Assembly: GCA_021845645.1 (NCBI GenBank)
Contig: JAJZVM010000037.1
Location: forward strand, 1-33,183
Reading direction: 5' to 3'
From: Bacillota bacterium
Lineage (GTDB): Bacteria; Bacillota_E; JAJZYS01; JAJYTV01
DNA: 33,183 nt
The notes under the pieces are model-generated. The model was not told where the DNA came from, searched no databases, and saw only the letters and a list, made by a program, of their open reading frames with translations. The first letter of the stretch is position 1. Every line of letters begins with the position of its first letter. Positions 23,131-30,847 of the stretch are shown here, piece after piece. A program made the translations under genes and the position numbers.

Positions 23131-24480
23131 ATGGCGGAGCTTCTTCATCCAAGGTCGCCAGACGGAACGTACTACGACGAGCGTGAGACTTGGCCTCGCG
23201 ATAAGATGCGCGCATGGCAACTCGAACGCATCCAGGCCCAGGTGGCGCACGCGTACCAGAACAGCGCCTTCTACCGACGCAAACTCGATGCGGCCGGCGT
23301 CAAGCCGGAGGACATCGTGACACTTGACGACATCCGCAAGCTGCCGTTCACCACCAAGGATGAACTCAAGCAGGATCAGCACGACAACCCCCTCTACGGG
23401 ACTGTCTCGGCCCTGGGGCCCGAGCATGCCATGCGCCTGCACTTCACGTCCGGAACCACCGGACGGCCGGTACACGTGCTCGACACGGCGAATGACTTTC
23501 AGGGCTTCTACCGGTCCTACGCCCGCGGCCTCTACGGCATGGGCATACGACCGGACGACGTGGTGATGTGCGCCTTCGGCTACGGTCCCTGGATCGGCTT
23601 CTGGTCCGGCTTCTACGCCGCCCAGGACGTCGGCTGCCTGGTGATCCCCGTCGGCGGCATGACGACCGAACAGCGCATCGACATCATCGAGGCATACGGC
23701 GTAACGGTGTTGGGATGCACTCCTTCCTACGCCCTGCACATGGCGGAGACCGCAAGGCAACTCGGCAAGGATCTCTCGAAATCGAAGATCCGCATTACTT
23801 GGCACACCGGGGAGCCGGGCGCCGCGATCCCCTCGACGCGCAAGAAGATCGAAGACGCGTACGGCGCTCGGGTCTGCGACCTGCCTGGGCTGACCGAGAT
23901 CGCGGCCTGGGGCTTCTCCTGCTCTCACGAGTCCGGGCTCGACCACGTCCACGAGGACTACGTCTACCCGGAGGTCCTCAACACCGAGACGGGCGAACCG
24001 GTCGGCCCCGGCGAGGAGGGCGAACTCGTCTTCACGTCGCTCTACCGCCAGGCCCTGCCGCTCCTGCGCTACCGCACGCGCGACATCGTGCGCGTGGCGG
24101 ACCGCCTGTGCTCCTGCGGCCGCACGCTGTTCTCGATCGAGGGCGGCGTGATCGGGCGGCTTGACGACATGAAGAAGATCCGCGGCGTGATCGTCTACCC
24201 GACGTCGATCGAGGAAGCGGTGCGCCGCTACCAGGAGGTCGAGGAGTACCAGGTGCGCATCTGGCGCAAGAACAACCTCGATGAGGTCACCGTGCTGATT
24301 GACACTGGCAATCAAGTCGCGAAGGAGAACCTGCAGCAGGTCGTCAAGACGATGAAGGACGACCTGCGGAAGAAGATTGGCATCCGCATCGAAGTGGAGG
24401 CCACCGAGCCGGGTTCCCTGCCGCGCTGGGATCACAAGGCACGCCGGGTCAAGGACGAGCGAAACGAGGTGCCCTTCTAG
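23131..24480 (+). CDS. Phenylacetate-CoA ligase (PaaK)-like adenylate-forming enzyme
   Basis: The 449-aa protein belongs to the PaaK branch of acyl-CoA ligases. It begins with the family's YYDERETWPRDKMRAWQLER and has YQNSAFYRRKLDAAGV, the P-loop LHFTSGTTGRPVHV and a GLTEIAAWG acid-binding region. RTRDIVRVADRLCSCGRT and the C-terminal domain RLDDMKKIRGVIVYPTSIEE follow. Members activate phenylacetate, benzoate-type or other aryl acids. AGGAGG lies 7 nt before ATG 23131. The position right after the molybdenum hydroxylase, with a PaaI-type thioesterase next, favours an aromatic or cyclic acid, but the substrate is not fixed by sequence. Confidence 0.9.
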   Translation: MAELLHPRSPDGTYYDERETWPRDKMRAWQLERIQAQVAHAYQNSAFYRRKLDAAGVKPEDIVTLDDIRKLPFTTKDELKQDQHDNPLYGTVSALGPEHAMRLHFTSGTTGRPVHVLDTANDFQGFYRSYARGLYGMGIRPDDVVMCAFGYGPWIGFWSGFYAAQDVGCLVIPVGGMTTEQRIDIIEAYGVTVLGCTPSYALHMAETARQLGKDLSKSKIRITWHTGEPGAAIPSTRKKIEDAYGARVCDLPGLTEIAAWGFSCSHESGLDHVHEDYVYPEVLNTETGEPVGPGEEGELVFTSLYRQALPLLRYRTRDIVRVADRLCSCGRTLFSIEGGVIGRLDDMKKIRGVIVYPTSIEEAVRRYQEVEEYQVRIWRKNNLDEVTVLIDTGNQVAKENLQQVVKTMKDDLRKKIGIRIEVEATEPGSLPRWDHKARRVKDERNEVPF

Positions 24481-24481
24481 G

Positions 24482-24901
24482 ATGTCGGCAACCAGGGAAA
24501 CCCCGGCAGAACTGCAAACCCGGGTCAACGCGAGCCCCTTCTACCGGTTGCTCGGGTTCGAGGTGGTCGAGGTCGGCGAGGGTATGGCGCGTATACGCAT
24601 GCCGTTTCAGGAGGACCTCCTCCAGTTCCAGGGGGCAGTTCACGGGGGAGCGATCTTCTCGATCGCCGACGCCGCAGTGGCCGTGGCCCTGCTCACCCTC
24701 GCGGAGCCCGGTGAGGAGGCCGTTACGATCGAGGGCAAGCTCAACTACCTCGCCAAGGTAACCGAGGGCGAGCTCGTGGCGGTCGGCCGGGTCGTGCACC
24801 ACGGGCGCAGCGTCGCGCTCGGCGACACGGAGGTCTTCCGTTCCGACGGAAAACTCTGCGCCAAGGGCCTTATGACTTACACCCTGATCCACAAGCGCTA
24901 A
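24482..24901 (+). CDS. PaaI-like hotdog thioesterase
   Basis: A 139-aa hotdog-fold protein with the PaaI hallmark VHGGAIFSIADAAVAVALL preceded by a loop with FQEDLLQFQG, and IEGKLNYLAKVTEGELVAVG in the strand region. Such enzymes hydrolyse aryl- or hydroxyacyl-CoA esters, often rescuing CoA from dead-end intermediates of phenylacetate-type pathways. ATG 24482 begins two bases after the ligase stop, with GAGGT about 11 nt upstream. That spacing indicates coupled translation with the ligase and a proof-reading role in the same pathway. Confidence 0.88.
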   Translation: MSATRETPAELQTRVNASPFYRLLGFEVVEVGEGMARIRMPFQEDLLQFQGAVHGGAIFSIADAAVAVALLTLAEPGEEAVTIEGKLNYLAKVTEGELVAVGRVVHHGRSVALGDTEVFRSDGKLCAKGLMTYTLIHKR

Positions 24902-24909
24902 GAAGCGGC

Positions 24910-25743
24910 ATGGCTACTGCGCGGCAGCTCAGGCGGCTGAGGATCCCAGGCCCCGGCATCGAGATCTCGGCACTGCGTGCCGACCGGAGCCCGATCGTCT
25001 ACCTCCATGCGCTCAACTTCGACGCCTGGACGTTCGAACCGTTCCTCCGCACCGTCGGCGGCACCGCCATCGACCTGCGCGGCCACGGCCACAGCAGCGC
25101 GCCAGCGGAAGGTTACTGGCTAGGCGCGCTCGCGGCAGACGTCGGCGTCGCACTCCGGGCGGTGGCCCGCGGCCCGGTCACCCTGATCGGCCAGTCCCTG
25201 GGTGCTCGGGTGGCGCTCGCTGTCGCCGCGACCTTTCCCTGGGCGGTCGGTCGCTTGGTCTTGATCGAAGGCGGTGTCGACCTGGCGGAGGATGTGCAAC
25301 GTGCGTTGCATGGACGCATGCGCGGATTCCCGACGACGTTCACCGATTCCGCGCACGCCTTGGCCGCCCTGCGCGCAGCCTACCCATTGCTCGACCTGCC
25401 CGCCGCGCGCGCGATCGTACGGGCCAACTACGACGGCGGACATTGGCGCAGTCCGACCCACGCGCGCACCGGCATCGTGCGTTCGTGGAACCTCGCGAGC
25501 GAGTCGCTTGCCCAGGATGTCAGCGCGCCAACGCTTGTCGTGCGGGCAGACGCTTCGCACCACTGGACGCGGGCCCAGGCCCTAGCGCTGGTGGACCGCT
25601 TCCCAGGCGAGCGGCGACTCGTAGAAACTCCCGGCAACCACTACCTGCTGCAGACAGCACCCGGCGCACTGCTCTCGCTGCTTGCAAACGAGGGCGTACT
25701 GCCGATCAGTGTTGGTGGTACGACGGGTCCGCAAGGGAGGTGA
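24910..25743 (+). CDS. Alpha/beta hydrolase
   Basis: A 277-aa alpha/beta-hydrolase. The oxyanion region reads VYLHALNFDAWTFEPFL, the nucleophile elbow GQSLGARVAL gives the catalytic Ser, and the His is in ETPGNHYLLQ; the acid is probably the Asp in VVRADASHHW. Family members act on esters, enol-lactones (like PcaD), or C-C bonds of ring-cleavage products (like MhpC). The start ATG 24910 lies 8 nt after the thioesterase stop. Placement among ring-oxidising genes suggests hydrolysis of a lactone or ring-cleavage product; that is inference. Confidence 0.88.
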   Translation: MATARQLRRLRIPGPGIEISALRADRSPIVYLHALNFDAWTFEPFLRTVGGTAIDLRGHGHSSAPAEGYWLGALAADVGVALRAVARGPVTLIGQSLGARVALAVAATFPWAVGRLVLIEGGVDLAEDVQRALHGRMRGFPTTFTDSAHALAALRAAYPLLDLPAARAIVRANYDGGHWRSPTHARTGIVRSWNLASESLAQDVSAPTLVVRADASHHWTRAQALALVDRFPGERRLVETPGNHYLLQTAPGALLSLLANEGVLPISVGGTTGPQGR

Positions 25744-25813
25744 GGGGCACCGTCGTCTGAGCATGACATCGAGAGGCGATCTGATCCGTAGCTTCAGAGG
25801 GGAGATGAGCTGA

Positions 25814-26410
25814 TTGTCCACTGCTAACCCGACGAAACCCGCATCGGTGGATCCGGCACCGCTGGCCCTGGGAGCGTTCGCACTCACCACGTTCCTCCTC
25901 AGTTGGATCAACGCGGGGTTCGCCAGCCCCGCACTGCTCGGTACCGTGGTTGCGACGGCCTGGTTCTACGGGGGCATCATTCAGGTGCTCGTCGGGTTCT
26001 GGGAGTTGAAGGACGGGAAGCTGTTCCCAGGTGTCACGTTCGCATCCTTCGGTGCGTTCTGGATCTCCTTCTCGCTGTTCAACACCCTGTACGTGAGCCA
26101 CATTCCTGCGGCAAGCGCGGGCGCGGCGAACGCACTTTTCCTCTCACCCTGGATCGTGTTCACGCTGTACATGCTCATCGGCTCCTTCCGGACCAACGTC
26201 GTACTGGTCATCGCCTTCATTCTGGTGGAACTTGTGCTTGTACCCGCAGTGATGGGTTTCTCCGGGGGCAACGTTGCGATGTTCCATCTGTCCGGTTGGT
26301 CGGGACTCCTGCTTGCCTTGGATGTCTGGTACCTGGCCGCATCAGACATCCTGGCCCACATGTACGGACGCGTCATATTGCCGGTCGGCGCGTTCAAGGT
26401 CTCCGCGTAG
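25814..26410 (+). CDS. Acetate uptake transporter, GPR1/FUN34/SatP family
   Basis: A 198-aa membrane protein with six hydrophobic segments. It begins with the family's N-terminal pattern APLALGAFALTTFLLSWINAGF and continues with FYGGIIQVLVGFWELKDGKLFPGVTF, FWISFSLF and a last segment ending in LAASDILAHMYGR. SatP-type proteins carry acetate or succinate with protons. The start appears to be TTG 25814, 9 nt after GGGGAG; no ATG or GTG is suitably placed. As the last gene of the rightward arm, it may take up the pathway's acid or handle released acetate. The exact substrate is not deducible. Confidence 0.88.
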   Translation: MSTANPTKPASVDPAPLALGAFALTTFLLSWINAGFASPALLGTVVATAWFYGGIIQVLVGFWELKDGKLFPGVTFASFGAFWISFSLFNTLYVSHIPAASAGAANALFLSPWIVFTLYMLIGSFRTNVVLVIAFILVELVLVPAVMGFSGGNVAMFHLSGWSGLLLALDVWYLAASDILAHMYGRVILPVGAFKVSA

Positions 26411-26411
26411 C

Positions 26412-26430
26412 GGAGCGCAGTGAGCGCTCC
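26412..26430 (+). terminator. First of three stem-loops after the satP-like gene
   Basis: ggagcgc (26412-26418) and gcgctcc (26424-26430) form a perfect 7-bp stem with a 5-nt loop and are followed by TT. The stem starts right at the stop codon of the transporter gene and may terminate the rightward operon. Confidence 0.5.
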
Positions 26431-26446
26431 TTGCAGAATCTCCTAG

Positions 26447-26467
26447 CTGGGGGCGCGACGCCCCCAG
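26447..26467. repeat. Second stem-loop, 9-bp perfect stem
   Basis: CTGGGGGCG (26447-26455) and CGCCCCCAG (26459-26467) form a perfect stem closed by a 3-nt loop. No T-run follows. Confidence 0.55.
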
Positions 26468-26487
26468 CGCCCACTCCCCGCAGGGAT

Positions 26488-26530
26488 GTTCGTTGCCCTG
26501 GCGGCTTCACAGCCGCCAGGGCAACGAACC
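26488..26530. terminator. Third stem-loop, 18-bp perfect inverted repeat
   Basis: Positions 26488-26505 and 26512-26529 are perfectly complementary around a 6-nt loop (ttcaca). On the plus strand the stem is followed by ccttttgg. This is the longest perfect inverted repeat I see in the window and lies between convergent operons, so a two-way terminator is the simplest reading. Confidence 0.6.
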
Positions 26531-26831
26531 TTTTGGAACCGATGTGCCCCGGTGTGGGCCATCCTGCCACGACTGGGCGGAACGTCTTACAGCTGGCAAC
26601 AATCGCCGATCTTCGCACACATGTACACCTTTCATCGTATCGCCCTGTGTAAGATCAAACCTTGGCAGACAGGTTTCTCGGGTCCCTGCGGCCGCGGCAA
26701 AGGCGTCTTGCGGGTCGTCGGGACCCGTGGCCTTCCCCGGCAAGAGGAAAGTCCACGCATGAGCATAGCCGTCCCGTGCGCGGCGCGGTCCCGTCCCCCT
26801 CCGGCAACGCCCGCAAGCCACAATCTCGCTA
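26531..26831. other. Non-coding stretch with RNase P RNA-like motif
   Basis: No supportable gene. An 8-bp perfect stem CGGGTCCC/GGGACCCG (26679-26686 and 26720-26727) precedes GAGGAAAGTCC (26744-26754), the signature of the P4 region of bacterial RNase P RNA. CAGACAGG at 26666 matches the usual early segment. The convergent DUF444 gene ends at 26832, leaving too little room for the rest of an rnpB gene. Confidence 0.3.
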
Positions 26832-27875
26832 TCAGCCGGTAACATCGATACCGAAAAGCTCGTCGAGCGCCCCGAGTACGCTCTGGCGGTCGGTGACGCG
26901 CAGGCTGCGAAAGCGCGGATCCGCAATCTCCGCGAGCGTGCTGCCGAGCCCCGATGGCCGCCCGTGCGGGCGCACCTCGACATAGGCGAAGAGGCCGATC
27001 AGCGGCAGCATCCCCTGCACCAGGTCCCGGGCAAGACGATTGTCCGCGTCGCCCCAATTGTCGCCGTCTGTGAAGTGCAGTACTATAGTCTGTTGACCCC
27101 GGCCGTGCGACTGCGCGCCATACTCGGCCGCAAGCCGGTAGGCCGCGGAGACCTTGGTCCCGCCCGATTCGGCGCGCCGGAAAAACTCGTCCTCGCTGAC
27201 GCGCTGTGCTTCGGTGTGGTGGATGATGTAGATGATCTCCAGCGGCCCGTACTGGCGGCGCACGAAGCCCGTGAGCCAGTAGAAGAAACTGCGGCAGAGT
27301 TGCTTCTTCTCGTCCCCCATGCTGCCTGACACGTCGCGCAGGGCCACGATGCGGATGTCCGGCGCCGGCGCGCGCCGTGAGGTCACGCTGCGGAATCTGA
27401 GGTCCTCGTCCGCCAGGGTTAAGGGCGCACCTTTGGCGCGAGCGCGCCTCAGGGCAGCCAGCATGGTCTCCCTGCGCGCGATGCAGGCCCAGTTCCCCAC
27501 GCGCGAAATGCCCTCGGCTTCCGCGCGCTGCACTCCTTGTCCGCCAGGACGTGCCAGGTCCGGCAGACGCCAGCGCCGGTCCAGTACCTGGGCGATCTCC
27601 TCCCGCAGCCAATCGAGCACACTGTCACCCGGCGCGTCGCCGGCCCCACTGCCATGGCCCGGCCCCTCGAGGATGAGTCCGCGCGCGGAATCCGCGAAAC
27701 GCAAGCGTCGCTCGCGCAGGACCGGATAGGCAACCCGCAGCGTGTGCTCATCACCGCCCACGATAGCCTCCTCGGCCACGAGCTCTCTCAAATATCCGGA
27801 TAGCGCTGCGCGGACGCGCTCCTCGTGTCGTACCGCGTCGCGCTCGGCGCTGCGCTCGAGGAAGTAGTCCTCCAA
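26832..27875 (-). CDS. DUF444 (YeaH/YhbH-type) von Willebrand A domain protein
   Basis: A 347-aa protein of the YeaH/YhbH group. The N-terminus DYFLERSAERDAVRHEERVR corresponds to the family's basic helical start. A C-terminal vWA domain carries the metal site D181-x-S-x-S (RDVSGSMGDEKK), then ESGGTKVSAAYRLA and FTDGDNWGD. In B. subtilis YhbH is sporulation-associated; in E. coli YeaH works with the kinase PrkA and SpoVR-like YcgB. Neither partner gene is in the window. I chose TTG 27875, with GGGGGGA upstream, since the preceding codons have no similarity. It follows the PanC-like gene by 35 nt. Confidence 0.8.
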   Translation of the reverse strand: MEDYFLERSAERDAVRHEERVRAALSGYLRELVAEEAIVGGDEHTLRVAYPVLRERRLRFADSARGLILEGPGHGSGAGDAPGDSVLDWLREEIAQVLDRRWRLPDLARPGGQGVQRAEAEGISRVGNWACIARRETMLAALRRARAKGAPLTLADEDLRFRSVTSRRAPAPDIRIVALRDVSGSMGDEKKQLCRSFFYWLTGFVRRQYGPLEIIYIIHHTEAQRVSEDEFFRRAESGGTKVSAAYRLAAEYGAQSHGRGQQTIVLHFTDGDNWGDADNRLARDLVQGMLPLIGLFAYVEVRPHGRPSGLGSTLAEIADPRFRSLRVTDRQSVLGALDELFGIDVTG

Positions 27876-27910
27876 AGTGGATCCCCCCGCACGAGCGGCT
27901 AATGGCCAGC

Positions 27911-28801
27911 CTATGCGGAGGGATCGGCGGCGGTGCAGACTCCCGGCAGGCGCACGGCGTCCGAGACGCGGGTTCGGCCAAAAAAGCCGCCGATCATCAG
28001 CAGGTCGCCAGCATGCGCCCGCTCCCGTTCCAGGAGGGTGTCCGGATCCAGCAGATGCACGTACTGCAGGCGGAAACCGGGGATGCGCGTAAGTGATGCG
28101 GAGGTGCGCCCCAAAAGGCGCGTCACCTCGTACTCGCCATGATCCGCAAACAGACTTTGCGCGTCGCGCAGGCAGGTGTGGATGCGGGATGCAGCTTTCA
28201 GCTCGTCGGGCATCAGCTTGGCGTTCATGGCCGAGTAGGCGAGGCCATGCTCGTCGCGGGCGGTCTCGACGATGTGCACGTCGCACTTGAGTCCGAGATC
28301 CCGGAGGGCCCGGCCGACGCAGCGAGCCTTGTACCAGTCGAGTTCGCCGAAATAGATGGCCTGGGCTCCCGCCAGGCTCAGCAGGCGAAAGGTCAGGGTG
28401 ACCTGGGAGCGCAGCACCTCCGGGTGAACGACACCTGCCAGCGTGCGCTCGATCGCCGGTTGGCGCAGCTCTGTCGCAAAGTCCGGCGGGTACACATCGC
28501 GCTCGCCGATTTGCCAGTAGATGTCCACCCCGTACGCGCGGGCACGCTCCAGGTCGCCTGCCAGGTCCCGTGGGTAAAGCGAAGGGTTGTCGCCCGGGGC
28601 GAACTGGCGCGGGTGGAGAAAGATGCCGAGAACCGTGGCAAAGCCGTCGGCCTTGGCCCGGGCCACGAGCTCGCGGTGCCCGGGGTGCAGGAATCCCCGC
28701 GTAAGGATGAGGGCCATCTTCCGACCCGTCCCCACCGCCGCCTGCAGTTCCTCGAACGAATGCACCGCGTCCGTCGAAGCCACCTCCGCGAGGCTGCTCA
28801 T
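27911..28801 (-). CDS. PanC-like protein with degenerate active site
   Basis: A 296-aa protein aligning along its length with pantothenate synthetase: LTRGFLHPGHRELVARA (PTMGALHxGH in true PanC), GIFLHPRQFAPG, LYPRDLAGDLERA, AIYFGELDWYKA and LQYVHLLDPDTLLE. The ATP-binding histidines H39 and H42 and pantoate-type Q66 remain. By M. tuberculosis numbering, M40 is Arg (R35), K160 is Leu (L154), Q164 is Lys (K158) and the SSRN loop is SAMN, so R198 is Met (M192). The RPGHFRGV motif is also gone. Pantothenate synthesis is therefore unlikely. It could be a repurposed nucleotidyl-transferase. The start ATG 28801 has a weak ribosome site and lies 12 nt after the helicase stop. Confidence 0.75.
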   Translation of the reverse strand: MSSLAEVASTDAVHSFEELQAAVGTGRKMALILTRGFLHPGHRELVARAKADGFATVLGIFLHPRQFAPGDNPSLYPRDLAGDLERARAYGVDIYWQIGERDVYPPDFATELRQPAIERTLAGVVHPEVLRSQVTLTFRLLSLAGAQAIYFGELDWYKARCVGRALRDLGLKCDVHIVETARDEHGLAYSAMNAKLMPDELKAASRIHTCLRDAQSLFADHGEYEVTRLLGRTSASLTRIPGFRLQYVHLLDPDTLLERERAHAGDLLMIGGFFGRTRVSDAVRLPGVCTAADPSA

Positions 28802-28813
28802 TTCGACAGGAAA

Positions 28814-30394
28814 CTACACCTTCGGAGACACAACTTCCTGCATGCCCTGTTTCCTGACGCTGAGCGCGAGCTCGTTCATCCTGCGCTCTATGCCCTGCTT
28901 GCTCTCCGTCAGGAAGATCTCCAGCAACTGGCTCTCGAGGGGCTTCTCATGTTCAAGGTGGCGCAGGATGACATCGAGATCGCCGATCACCCGCCGGAAC
29001 ATGTCGATCTTCTCGTGCAGGAGCCGCAGAACGTGCTCCTCCACAGTGTCGCGCGCGCAGAGATTGAGGATGCGCACCTCGCGCGTCTGACCGAGCCGAT
29101 GCACGCGCCCGATCCTTTGCTCGACCCGCATCGGGTTCCAGGGCAGGTCGTAGTTGACGACGACGGCCGCCGTCTGCAGGTTGAGGCCCTGACCGCCCGC
29201 CTCGGTCGCGACCAGCACGCCGCCCCGCTTGCGGAATGCCAGGATCTCCTCCTGGCGTTGGCGCTGGCTCTGACCACCGTGCATGTAGCGCACTTCGAGA
29301 CCTGCGTCTTCCAGCTGACGGCCGAGGTACATCTGCGTCGCACGGTACTCGGTGAACACCAGAGCCGGCTCGCGCAGCCCGCACAAGAGAGCGCGCGCAG
29401 CCTCTGCCTTCTGGTTGTGGCGGATCTCTTCGGCGCAGCGCAGGAGGTCTCTGGTCTCGTCCCCAAACCAGGACTGGCCCATGCGGCGCAGCGTGTCCGC
29501 CAGCGCGAAGCTGGAGGAACAGAGTTCGCGCTGGATCAGAACGAGCGGCAGAATCGTCTCCTGCTGCGCGCGGCGGGCCTGGTACGCCTGCACGAGCAAC
29601 CGGGTCGCCCTGTCGTAGAGCCGGCGCTCCGGCGGCGTCAGATCCACCATCAGCAATTCCGCCTTCCGCTCCGGCAAGGCGATCCTGGCCTCCTGCCGCG
29701 TGCGGCGCACCATGACGGTCGAAAGCTCCTGCCGCAGTTCGTCGACGTTGCGGGGGCGCCGGGGAGCCAGCAGGAAGCGGCGGTAGAACTGCATATACGA
29801 GCCGAAGACCGAGGGTTTGACGAGTGTCACAAGATTGAACAGTTCCGTCAGTTCGTTCTGGATCGGCGTCGCGGTGACGAGCAGCATGCGACGCCGCGGC
29901 AAGCCTGCCACGAAGGTGTGGTTCTGGCTGCCCCGCGACTTGAGGTGGTGCGCCTCGTCGACGATCACCAGGTCCCATTGCCGCGCTTGGTACACCGTCG
30001 CCTGCGGCGGGCGTTTCGCCCAGTCGAGCGACGCCAGGACGATGCCCGTGTTGGGCGGTACCCTGGGCTGCAACTCGACCTGCCTGCCAAACTTCGTCCG
30101 GAGTTCCTCGCGCCACTGCACCAGCAGCCCTGCGGGACAGAGGATCAGGGCGAGGTTCGCCTCGCCCCGAGCCTTCAGTTCCTCGAGGACGAGGCCAGCC
30201 TCGATCGTCTTGCCGAGGCCCACCTCGTCCGCCAGGAGAGCCGAACCCTGCAGGCGGTCCACGATCTCGCCAGCCGCCATCAGCTGGTGGGGGTAGCGCA
30301 CGACGCGCGCACGACGCCAGATGGGTTCCAGTCGCGGCCAGGCGCGCAACCCCGCTGTTGCGCCGTCCGTCAGACCGTCAATAGGACGGGCCAC
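28814..30394 (-). CDS. SNF2-family DEAD/DEAH-type helicase/ATPase
   Basis: A 526-aa SF2 ATPase with both RecA-like lobes. Motifs are the YPHQ glutamine (Q37), motif I LLADEVGLGKTIEAG (about 54-68), motif II VDEAHHLKSRG, motif III VTATPIQNEL, motif V EAGGQGLNLQ and motif VI EQRIGRVHRLGQ. The protein is short compared with RapA and other SNF2 remodellers: it has no extra N-terminal or nuclease domain. It probably translocates on DNA or removes proteins from it. The start is GTG 30394, overlapping the GerW gene by 17 nt, with only a weak ribosome site, so translation is likely coupled. Helicases like this occur in defence systems, but no other defence gene is beside it. Confidence 0.88.
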   Translation of the reverse strand: MARPIDGLTDGATAGLRAWPRLEPIWRRARVVRYPHQLMAAGEIVDRLQGSALLADEVGLGKTIEAGLVLEELKARGEANLALILCPAGLLVQWREELRTKFGRQVELQPRVPPNTGIVLASLDWAKRPPQATVYQARQWDLVIVDEAHHLKSRGSQNHTFVAGLPRRRMLLVTATPIQNELTELFNLVTLVKPSVFGSYMQFYRRFLLAPRRPRNVDELRQELSTVMVRRTRQEARIALPERKAELLMVDLTPPERRLYDRATRLLVQAYQARRAQQETILPLVLIQRELCSSSFALADTLRRMGQSWFGDETRDLLRCAEEIRHNQKAEAARALLCGLREPALVFTEYRATQMYLGRQLEDAGLEVRYMHGGQSQRQRQEEILAFRKRGGVLVATEAGGQGLNLQTAAVVVNYDLPWNPMRVEQRIGRVHRLGQTREVRILNLCARDTVEEHVLRLLHEKIDMFRRVIGDLDVILRHLEHEKPLESQLLEIFLTESKQGIERRMNELALSVRKQGMQEVVSPKV

Positions 30395-30827
30395 CGTTCA
30401 TGTCCCGCCCGCTCTCGGCGAGACGTTCGCCATGGGAACCGGGTCGAATCCAACTGCCGATTTCCTGGAGCAGCTCGGGCGCTTCGTCGAGGACTCTGTC
30501 GAGCACCGCGTTCTGGTCGACTGGCACCAGGTGGACCTCATCCTTGTGCAGCACCAGGAAGCCGACCGGCTGCACGGACACCCCCGCTCCCGAGCCGCCG
30601 CCGAACGGCAGGTGCTCCTCGTCGCCGGCAGCTGTGCGGCGCTCCGGACCCGGGCCGCCGTACTGCCCGCCACCTGCCGCGAATCCGAAGCTGACGCGCG
30701 AGATGGGGATGATCACACCGCCGCTCTGCGTCTCCACCGCGTCCCCGATCACCGTGTTGACGTCGATCATGTCCTTTATACTCTGCATGGCTGTGGTCAT
30801 CAGACCTTGGATCGGGTGCTCAGACAT
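30378..30827 (-). CDS. GerW (YtfJ) family protein
   Basis: The 149-aa protein has the full YtfJ pattern: HPIQGLMTTAMQSIKDMIDV, then NTVIGDAVETQSGGVIIPIS, RVSFGFAAGGGQYG, the glycine-rich FGGGSGAGVSVQPVGFLVL and HLVPVD. In Bacillus, YtfJ/GerW is a spore protein needed for normal germination with some germinants; homologues also occur in lineages not known to sporulate. The C-terminal tail after residue 120 (SWIRPGSHGERLAESGRDM) is longer than usual. GAGGAGG lies 10 nt before ATG 30827. It is upstream of and overlaps the helicase gene. Confidence 0.88.
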   Translation of the reverse strand: MSEHPIQGLMTTAMQSIKDMIDVNTVIGDAVETQSGGVIIPISRVSFGFAAGGGQYGGPGPERRTAAGDEEHLPFGGGSGAGVSVQPVGFLVLHKDEVHLVPVDQNAVLDRVLDEAPELLQEIGSWIRPGSHGERLAESGRDMNGGPSY

Positions 30828-30847
30828 CCCTCAACCGCCTCCTCGGC

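Noticed and set aside
22975..24528. 517-codon minus-strand frame opposite the PaaK-like gene
   Set aside because: The plus strand encodes a full PaaK-type enzyme here; the antisense frame has no recognisable content.
28814..30394. Helicase of a DISARM or similar phage-defence system
   Set aside because: No methyltransferase, DUF1998, phospholipase D or nuclease gene accompanies it; the neighbours are GerW, PanC-like and DUF444.
28139..30694. 851-codon plus-strand frame across the helicase and PanC-like genes
   Set aside because: The minus-strand genes carry complete motifs, while the plus translation has no domain and compositional bias typical of antisense frames in GC-rich DNA.
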